This document shows, in pieces, positions 1 through 4,968 of a DNA stretch of 8,596 bases. The notes below the pieces were generated by a model, which saw only the letters and a program-made list of their open reading frames with translations, did not search any database and had not been told where the DNA came from. The stretch covers positions 1-8,596 of the forward strand of contig JAILFQ010000276.1 in the NCBI GenBank assembly GCA_024697505.1, read 5' to 3'. The stretch is from Lachnospiraceae bacterium. Lineage in GTDB: Bacteria > Bacillota > Clostridia > Lachnospirales > Lachnospiraceae. The translations under genes and the position numbers were made by a program. Each line of letters opens with the position of its first letter. The first letter of the stretch is position 1.

Positions 1-1
1 C

Positions 2-631
2 AGAAGTTTTTCCGTTATGGAAAATACAATCTTTTCTGTTATGCCTACCGGCGAGAAAACGTTTGTAAGTGTTGTGGAAACTTTTGCAACAGACAGCGTT
101 AGCCACTTGCTTTATGTGGAAGACGGCCTTGTAAAGTCTTCTGCTGTTTCCGGACTTGGTTATTTTGCAAAGCGTGGAGATGCCAACGATTACGCGCTTA
201 CAGTCAGCGATTACGACCTTTGCTACAATTACACCAAGGGTGAAGAGGAATTTGGCATGTATACCGGCCACTCATGGAAAGAGTATTATTTTTACTATGA
301 CAGAAAAACAGAGGATTTTGTCGAGTATGTGGGAGAGTCGGCCACAAGAGAAGACCTTGAGAAGGCCTGCGGCTTTGATCTTGCAAAGGCAATAGAGGAT
401 GAGGGTTACGTTGTGGAAGCCATTCTTAAGAGAGAAAACGGTATTTACAACGTAAATTATTCAAAGACTGAGGACGAAGGGGATTCTGTGTTTATAGAGT
501 ACAGAAATGCCTGCTTTGACGCTGTTTCCGGCACTTTTCTTCATACAGGAAGTAAAGACGGTTGGAAGGATTCCGGTTTTGGCGGAATATATCAGCCATC
601 AGTGCTTGAGTATATCTCAGCCGGATTTTAA
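2..631 (+). CDS. Unrecognised protein, 3' part of a gene cut by the left edge
   Basis: The reading frame is open to the left edge of the window and ends at TAA 629-631. The first in-frame ATG is at 17, but the bases before it (cagaagtttttccgtt) hold no purine-rich ribosome site, so the true start is probably upstream and at least 209 residues belong to a longer protein. I recognise no family. The visible part is acidic and rich in Tyr, Phe, Glu and Asp, with several aromatic clusters (for example WKEYYFYYDRK about 86 residues after that ATG) and no transmembrane segment, which would suit a soluble or extracellular beta-rich domain. Codon use (many CTT, ATA, AGA) resembles the neighbouring genes, so recent transfer is not indicated. 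The same-strand gap to the next gene is 147 bp. That the frame is coding is fairly sure; the function is unknown. Confidence 0.7.
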   Translation, partial: RSFSVMENTIFSVMPTGEKTFVSVVETFATDSVSHLLYVEDGLVKSSAVSGLGYFAKRGDANDYALTVSDYDLCYNYTKGEEEFGMYTGHSWKEYYFYYDRKTEDFVEYVGESATREDLEKACGFDLAKAIEDEGYVVEAILKRENGIYNVNYSKTEDEGDSVFIEYRNACFDAVSGTFLHTGSKDGWKDSGFGGIYQPSVLEYISAGF

Positions 632-648
632 TCTCTGAATGAGATATA
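611..648 (+). other. 9-bp perfect inverted repeat across the stop codon of the first gene
   Basis: TATATCTCA (611-619) is exactly complementary to TGAGATATA (640-648), with a 20-nt loop that contains the stop codon. No T-run follows, so this is not a classical intrinsic terminator. It may be a 3'-end stabilising hairpin or chance in AT-rich DNA. Confidence 0.3.
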
Positions 649-661
649 TGCTCCGCGAGGA

Positions 662-690
662 TTGCAGAGATGCGCAGAAGCATTTATACT
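662..690 (+). promoter_or_regulatory. Candidate sigma-A promoter for the DUF3267 gene
   Basis: TTGCAG (662-667) and TATACT (685-690) are separated by 17 bp, giving a good -10 match and a partial -35 match. This predicts a leader of about 80 nt. A second candidate lies closer to the gene: TGCTATAGA (748-756) is an extended -10, with TTGTAA at 730-735 only 15 bp upstream of the hexamer, but it would leave a leader of only about 16 nt. Either is possible from sequence alone. Confidence 0.4.
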
Positions 691-778
691 TTTATTGGTA
701 AAGAGTGAAGCGGGTTCTGAATGAGCAATTTGTAAGAGTGCCTTACATGCTATAGAGAAAAATCGGAGGAGGAAGCTT

Positions 779-1354
779 ATGAAAAACTACGAGACAACCC
801 TGCCGGATGGCTATGAAGAAGTATACAGGGTGGATGCGGCAAACAAGGGCTTTGCGGTTGCGTTCAACCTTATTGCAACGGTTATAACACTTGGCATTTT
901 TCTTGTAGGGATAGCCCTGATAATGCCAGATGACGCATCTTTGGATCTTGGAGACCCCATTTACCTTATAGGCTGTCTCATTTCCCTTGTTTACATTGTT
1001 TTGCACGAGCTTACCCACGGTGCAGCATACAAGCTTTTAACAAAGCAAAAGCTTACCTTTGGGCTTAAACTCTCCTGCGCATACTGTGGCGTGCCGCACA
1101 TCTATGTTTACAGAAAGGCATCCATTATTGCAACGCTGGCGCCTTTCCTTGTATTTAACATAGTTTTTCTTGTGCCTGTTTTTGTGGCAGCTGCCCTTCC
1201 TGTAAAGGTTGTTTCCCTCTTCCTTTTTGCTATTCATTTTGGAGGCTGCACCGGAGACCTTTATTGCGCTATCATTTACTTTTTCCGGCTTAGGGACCCA
1301 AGACTTCTTACAAATGATACCGGACCAAAGCAGACATTTTATCTGCCAAGATAG
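779..1354 (+). CDS. DUF3267-type membrane zinc metalloprotease-like protein
   Basis: This 191-residue membrane protein has a zincin motif, HELTHG, at residues 76-81 inside a hydrophobic segment; His76, Glu77 and His80 would bind and activate zinc. A later HFGGCTGDLY stretch (153-162) offers Asp160 as a possible third ligand. Hydrophobic segments lie near residues 25-49, 61-80, 113-140 and 143-169, so about four membrane spans are expected. The C-terminal tail (LTNDTGPKQTFYLPR) resembles the usual end of DUF3267 proteins. The start is well fixed by GGAGGAGG at 765-772, six bases before the ATG. It is monocistronic as far as can be seen, ending 4 bp from the convergent MATE gene. Substrate and role are unknown; members of this family are described only as putative site-2-protease-like or zincin-like membrane proteins. 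Family assignment is from motif and length, made without a search. Confidence 0.82.
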   Translation: MKNYETTLPDGYEEVYRVDAANKGFAVAFNLIATVITLGIFLVGIALIMPDDASLDLGDPIYLIGCLISLVYIVLHELTHGAAYKLLTKQKLTFGLKLSCAYCGVPHIYVYRKASIIATLAPFLVFNIVFLVPVFVAAALPVKVVSLFLFAIHFGGCTGDLYCAIIYFFRLRDPRLLTNDTGPKQTFYLPR

Positions 1355-1395
1355 TAAGTTACTTTACCATATCTACTATCCATATTTTCTTTTTT
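1350..1395 (+). terminator. Possible weak intrinsic terminator of the DUF3267 gene, inside the MATE 3' end
   Basis: GATAGTA (1350-1356) pairs with TACTATC (1374-1380) across a 17-nt loop and is followed by a broken T-run (1385-1388 and 1390-1395). The position just at the stop codon is right for a terminator. The stem is short and AT-rich, so it would be weak. It overlaps the stop and last codons of the opposing MATE gene. Confidence 0.33.
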
Positions 1396-2735
1396 ATAAG
1401 AATATGCCCTATAAGTACTTTTATGAAGTCCAAAGCAAGAATTACCGTATACATGGTAAGTATTGGAATGTCAGTAAACCTGGAAAGCATAAAGGCTACA
1501 GGCCAGGAGCATACAATAAGGAAGAATGAATCGAAGAAGAAGGTAATTAAGGTCTTTCCGCCGGAACGCAGGGTAAAGTAGGCTGCGTTAAGGTAGCTTG
1601 AAACCGGCATAAAGCAGGCAGCTATCATCATTAGGCGGGTGGCAAGGAGGCGTATTTCCGGGCTTGTGTTGTAAAGCTTAGGAAAGAGCGGTGCCATTGC
1701 AAAGAGGACTGCACCAAGTACCATGGACATTACAACAGAAATAAAAATAAGCTTTCTGTCTGTGTCTACTACGGTGTCCAAATGGCCGGAGCCAAGCTCC
1801 TGCCCTATTATTATTGCTACAACGGAGCCCATGGAAATAAAGGCTACGTTAAATAAGTTTACAATTGTATTTGAAATATTAAAGGCTGCAACCACTTCTA
1901 CGCCTCTTGTGGAGTAGCACTGGGTTACAGCGGACATACCAAGGGACCATAAAAACTCATTTGCAAAAAGAGGGGTACCCTTTATAAGCACTTGTTTGAA
2001 CAAGCTTCCTGAAATATGGAAACCTTTGAAAGCTCCTTTTATAAAAGGGAGCTTTTTTGTATGTGTATGAGTGTAAAAAACTATTATTGCAAGTTCCGCA
2101 AAGCGGGAAATAACGGTGGCAAGTGCGGCACCGGCTACGCCCATTTTTGGTGCGCCAAAGTGACCGAAAATAAGAATGTAATTGAGGGCCAGGTTTATTA
2201 CAACCGCTGTAATGCCTGCTGCCATTGGAACTATGGTCTCTCCGGACTCTCTTAAGGTGCCGGAGTAGGCATTGGCAAGTGCAAAAGGTACCATGCCTAC
2301 AAGCATTATTTCCAGATAGGTTTTTGCGTATGAAAGTGTTGCCGCAATGTCTATGTTTTCGCTTGATTTGTGGAGATAAAGAAGTATTAACCTGTCCTGA
2401 AAAAGGGTAAGCACAGCAATTCCTACTATTACAAGGACAACAACAAATATAAGTTTGATCCTGAAGGTCTGCCTTACTCCGTCCAAGTCTCCTTTGCCTA
2501 CAAACTGGGCTGTAAATATGCCCGGGCCGGAAACCGCCCCGAATATGGCAAGGTTAAACACAAAAAGCAGGGTGTTTACAATGGCAACACCGCTCATTTG
2601 CTCTGTGGCAATCTGTCCGACCATTATGTTGTCCAAAAGGCTTACAAAGTTTGTAATAAAGTTTTGTATAAGTATTGGAAGGGCAACAAAGGCAACACGC
2701 CTTAAAAAGGCTTTTTCGAATTTTAAATGTTTCAT
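1359..2735 (-). CDS. MATE family multidrug/cation antiporter
   Basis: This 458-residue polytopic membrane protein has the usual MATE length and fold: two halves of about six spans each, joined near residues 222-250. N-terminal family features include the first span with PILIQNF and LLDNIMVGQ (20-41), GPGIFTAQFVGKGD (70-83), and LRESGETIVPM (161-171). MGVAGAALATVISR (198-211) closes the first half. The second half shows GQELGSGHLD (311-320) and TLRSGGKT (388-395). MATE proteins export cationic drugs or metabolites using a Na+ or H+ gradient; the substrate cannot be read from sequence. The first ATG (complement of 2733-2735) is preceded by only a weak purine stretch (GAAAGAGAG). The gene faces away from hypB1 across a 556-bp gap holding a repeat array, and converges on the DUF3267 gene. 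No frameshift or truncation is seen. Confidence 0.95.
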   Translation of the reverse strand: MKHLKFEKAFLRRVAFVALPILIQNFITNFVSLLDNIMVGQIATEQMSGVAIVNTLLFVFNLAIFGAVSGPGIFTAQFVGKGDLDGVRQTFRIKLIFVVVLVIVGIAVLTLFQDRLILLYLHKSSENIDIAATLSYAKTYLEIMLVGMVPFALANAYSGTLRESGETIVPMAAGITAVVINLALNYILIFGHFGAPKMGVAGAALATVISRFAELAIIVFYTHTHTKKLPFIKGAFKGFHISGSLFKQVLIKGTPLFANEFLWSLGMSAVTQCYSTRGVEVVAAFNISNTIVNLFNVAFISMGSVVAIIIGQELGSGHLDTVVDTDRKLIFISVVMSMVLGAVLFAMAPLFPKLYNTSPEIRLLATRLMMIAACFMPVSSYLNAAYFTLRSGGKTLITFFFDSFFLIVCSWPVAFMLSRFTDIPILTMYTVILALDFIKVLIGHILIKKKIWIVDMVK

Positions 2736-2930
2736 GGGAGGCTCTCTTTCTGTTGTATTTCTACAGTTATTATCCGGTTTGTTTAAAATGTATTCCTTTT
2801 GCTGTGTTTATTAGCATGTGTCAAATGCATTTCTGCTACTGTCTTTTCGAGTTAATATATTTTCTTTCATACAGAGAATTCTAATGCATATATATAACAT
2901 AAATCTCCCCCTTCTGTCATCAAGAAAAAA
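2736..2930. other. AT-rich intergenic DNA upstream of the MATE gene, no gene seen
   Basis: This is the MATE-proximal third of the 556-bp divergent gap. Both strands were read and no credible ORF, hairpin terminator or RNA gene was found. The MATE promoter should lie here; an exact TTGACA on the minus strand (complement of 2819-2824) is present, but no good -10 lies at the proper distance, so no promoter is called. Confidence 0.5.
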
Positions 2931-3231
2931 GCTTCCGGGTAGAAAAGCACTACATTATTGAAGCTTTTGGCTAAAGTGTAGTGCTTTAGGAAAGCTTCCG
3001 GTTAGAAAAGCACTACATTATTGAAGCTTTTGGCTAAAGTGTAGTGCTTTAGGAAAGCTTCCGGTTGGAAAAGCACTACATTATTGAAGCTATTCGCTAA
3101 AGTGTAGTGCTTTAGGAAAGCTTCCGGTCAGAAAAGCACTACACGCAGGAAGCTTTATGGAAAAATGTAGTGCTTTAGGAAGGCTTCCGGTCAGAAAAGC
3201 ACTACACGCAGGAAGCTTTTCAAAAAAATAT
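2931..3231 (+). repeat. 63-bp tandem repeat, five units, each full unit with an 11-bp inverted repeat
   Basis: Units start at 2931, 2994, 3057, 3120 and 3183, always at gcttccgg, so the period is exactly 63 bp. Units 1 and 2 differ at one base and units 2 and 3 at three. Unit 4 has a different middle but the same arms. Units 1-4 contain AAAGCACTACA, 22 bp, then TGTAGTGCTTT, a perfect 11-bp dyad (in unit 1: 2944-2954 and 2977-2987). Unit 5 keeps the left arm but loses the right one and runs into the hypB1 promoter. No T-run follows the hairpins on the plus strand; on the minus strand only TTTTC follows. The array is non-coding and lies between divergent genes. It may be a protein-binding array, a hairpin-forming repeat or slippage-expanded DNA. 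Confidence 0.93.
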
Positions 3232-3249
3232 CCCATAATTGGAAATCTA

Positions 3250-3258
3250 TGCTATAAT
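3250..3258 (+). promoter_or_regulatory. Extended -10 promoter for hypB1
   Basis: TGCTATAAT (3250-3258) is a perfect extended -10 element. The hexamer 17 bp upstream (about 3230-3235, ATCCCA) is a poor -35, which an extended -10 can compensate. Transcription would begin near 3265, giving a leader of about 27 nt that holds the TAAGGA ribosome site (3280-3285) of hypB1. The 63-bp repeat array ends about 20 bp upstream. Confidence 0.65.
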
Positions 3259-3291
3259 GGGGCATATCATTTAGGAATGTAAGGAAAAACT

Positions 3292-3960
3292 ATGGAAGAA
3301 GTTAAAATAATAGAATTAAAGGAGTCCATTTTAGAGGACAATAACGCAGATGCAGCCCTTCTTAGGGAGGAGCTTAAAAGCAAGAAAATCTGTCTTTTAA
3401 ACCTTATGAGCGGGCCGGGAAGCGGCAAGACAACAACGCTTCTTGCGCTTAACAAAGCTCTTGAGGGGCGCATTAAAATGGGCGTTATGGAAGCGGATAT
3501 AGATTCGGACGTGGATGCAAAGACCATGGTGGATGCGGGAATCCCTTCAATTCAGCTGCATACAGGCGGTATGTGCCATTTGGATGCGGATATGACGCGC
3601 CAGGGGATTCGTGCTTTTAACAGGGACGACCTTGACCTTATTGTGCTGGAAAACATCGGCAACCTTGTTTGCCCGGCAGAATATGACACAGGGGCCCAGA
3701 TCAAGCTTACCCTTCTTTCCGTGCCGGAAGGGGATGACAAGCCGCTTAAATACCCTCTTATGTACAGAGAGTGCGACATAATGGTTGTTAACAAAATAGA
3801 TGCTTTGCCGGTCTTTGACTTTAGTAAGGAAAAAGCTGAAAAGTACGCCAAGGCCGACAACCCTAACATAAAGATCTTTTATATTTCCGCAAAGACAGGG
3901 GAAGGCGTAAAAGAACTGGCGGACTTTCTTGTGGATAGAGTAAAAGAAATCAACAAGTAA
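3292..3960 (+). CDS. hypB: HypB-like nickel-insertion GTPase, first of two tandem copies
   Basis: This 222-residue SIMIBI-class GTPase matches HypB, the protein that uses GTP to deliver nickel to the [NiFe]-hydrogenase large subunit with HypA. Visible motifs: P-loop GPGSGKTT (41-48), the EADIDSDVDA region (67-76), GGMCHLDAD (92-100) with metal ligands Cys95-His96, ENIGNLVCPAEYDTG (120-134) with Cys127, SVPEGDDKPLKYP (143-155), NKID (167-170) for guanine, and SAKTGEG (199-205). The C-H-C site of the G domain is complete, but the N-terminal CxxCGC and His-rich nickel stretch of enterobacterial HypB is absent, as in many short HypB proteins. Start: TAAGGA at 3280-3285, six bases before the ATG. 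No hypA, hypCDEF, hydrogenase or urease gene is in the window, so the client enzyme is unknown. UreG is less likely because of the GGxCHLDA and ENIGNLVCPAE motifs. Confidence 0.92.
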   Translation: MEEVKIIELKESILEDNNADAALLREELKSKKICLLNLMSGPGSGKTTTLLALNKALEGRIKMGVMEADIDSDVDAKTMVDAGIPSIQLHTGGMCHLDADMTRQGIRAFNRDDLDLIVLENIGNLVCPAEYDTGAQIKLTLLSVPEGDDKPLKYPLMYRECDIMVVNKIDALPVFDFSKEKAEKYAKADNPNIKIFYISAKTGEGVKELADFLVDRVKEINK

Positions 3961-3980
3961 ACCGATAATTAAGCAGGCAA

Positions 3981-4140
3981 TTAAACCGGTAAGCAGGTAA
4001 GCAATCTGATAAGAAAAAAGTTAACCGGTAAGCAGGTAAGCCACCTGATAAGCAGACAATTAACTCAGTAAGTAGGCAAGCCACCTGATAAGCAGTCGAT
4101 TAACTCAGTAACCAGGCAAGCCACCTGATAAGTAAGTAGG
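3981..4140 (+). repeat. About four imperfect 40-bp tandem repeats between the hypB genes
   Basis: Units run at about 3981-4020, 4021-4060, 4061-4100 and 4101-4140. The core ccacctgata recurs at 4041, 4081 and 4121 (period exactly 40); the first unit is more diverged (gcaatctgat at 4001) with a 1-nt shift, and a further partial unit may lie at 3961-3980. The second unit holds a small dyad, CAGGT-aagcc-ACCTG (4033-4047). Many stop codons make it non-coding. The last unit merges into the hypB2 ribosome site. No terminator or clear promoter is seen in this 193-bp gap, so read-through from hypB1 to hypB2 is likely. Confidence 0.85.
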
Positions 4141-4153
4141 AGAGAAACCATAA

Positions 4154-4828
4154 ATGGGACAGGTACGTGTTATAGAAATTCACGAAAGCGCCTTTGCCGC
4201 AAATGATAGAGCGGCGGACCTTATTCGTGAAAAGCTGAAAGCGCAAAAGACGCTTTTCTTAAATTTTATGAGCAGTCCGGGAAGCGGCAAGACCACGACT
4301 CTTACCGCGCTTATAAATGCTCTTAAAGGAAAACTTAAAATAGGGGAGATGGATGTGGACATAGAGTCCAGCGTGGATGCCCAGCGTGTTGCGGATGCCA
4401 CCGGAGTTGAGTCCTTGCAGATCCACAACGGCGGTCTTTGCCATATAGATGCGGACATGGTTACCCGCGCCCTTATGGAGTACAAAACAGAGGATTTAGA
4501 CCTTTTAATACTTGAAAATATAGGAAATCTGGTTTGTCCTGCAGAATTTGACACCGGCGCCCACAAAAATATAATGATACTTTCTGTGCCGGAAGGAGAC
4601 GACAAGCCGCTTAAATATCCTTTAATGTTTCAGGTATGCGACATTGTGCTTATTAACAAAATTGATACAATGGAGTATTTTAATTTTAGTATGGATCTTG
4701 CAAAGGAAAGAATTCTTTCTCTTAACCCAAAGGCGGAGATTTACGCCATAAGCGGTAAAACGGGAGAGGGAATAAAAGAACTTGCGGACCGCATAATTGA
4801 AATAAGGAAAGAAGTTGCCGGAGAGTAG
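4154..4828 (+). CDS. hypB: HypB-like nickel-insertion GTPase, second tandem copy
   Basis: A 224-residue paralogue of the preceding protein, by eye identical at roughly half of positions and collinear throughout apart from one extra residue near 82. Motifs: P-loop SPGSGKTT (41-48, the form also found in E. coli HypB), GGLCHIDAD (93-101) with Cys96-His97, ENIGNLVCPAEFDTG (121-135) with Cys128, SVPEGDDKPLKYP (144-156), NKID (168-171) and SGKTGEG (200-206). The GTPase and metal sites are therefore both intact, and neither copy looks like a pseudogene. The N-terminal nickel-binding extension is again absent. Start: AGGAGAG at 4138-4144, nine bases before the ATG. It lies 193 bp after hypB1 and 140 bp before murC in the same direction. 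The last codons (Val-Ala-Gly-Glu-stop) form the first part of a 46-bp tandem repeat. Two active copies could serve different nickel enzymes or form heterodimers; this is inference. Confidence 0.92.
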   Translation: MGQVRVIEIHESAFAANDRAADLIREKLKAQKTLFLNFMSSPGSGKTTTLTALINALKGKLKIGEMDVDIESSVDAQRVADATGVESLQIHNGGLCHIDADMVTRALMEYKTEDLDLLILENIGNLVCPAEFDTGAHKNIMILSVPEGDDKPLKYPLMFQVCDIVLINKIDTMEYFNFSMDLAKERILSLNPKAEIYAISGKTGEGIKELADRIIEIRKEVAGE

Positions 4829-4956
4829 TATAAAATACCGATAGAGATTAGTGTAAAATATTGCCGGAGAGTAGTATAAAATATCGATAGAGATCAGTGT
4901 AAAATACTGCCGGAGAGTAGTATAAAATTCAGCTACGTAAATAGCCGTGTAAAATA
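4815..4956 (+). repeat. 46-bp tandem repeat, three units, beginning inside hypB2
   Basis: Units start at 4815, 4861 and 4907 with (t/c)tgccggagagtag, exactly 46 bp apart. Units 1 and 2 are nearly identical; unit 3 is diverged in the middle and about 4 bp longer, but ends with the same gtgtaaaata. The first 14 bases of unit 1 are the last coding bases and stop codon of hypB2, so later units carry non-coding copies of the gene's end. The array fills almost the whole gap to the murC ribosome site (AAGGTGG at 4958-4964). No terminator hairpin is evident. TATAAA/TAAAAT stretches in each unit resemble -10 boxes but lack a paired -35. Confidence 0.88.
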
Positions 4957-4968
4957 CAAGGTGGAGTA

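Noticed and set aside
1209..1529. A 106-codon plus-strand ORF over the ends of the DUF3267 and MATE genes
   Set aside because: It is out of frame with one well-supported gene and antisense to another, with no ribosome site.
2796..2824. Exact TTGACA on the minus strand (complement of 2819-2824) as the MATE promoter
   Set aside because: The hexamer at 17 bp (CAAAAG) is a poor -10 and nearby alternatives have wrong spacing, so it was not called a promoter.
2931..3231. CRISPR array as an explanation of the 63-bp periodicity
   Set aside because: The whole 63-bp unit repeats, with no unique spacers between short repeats, and no cas genes are present.
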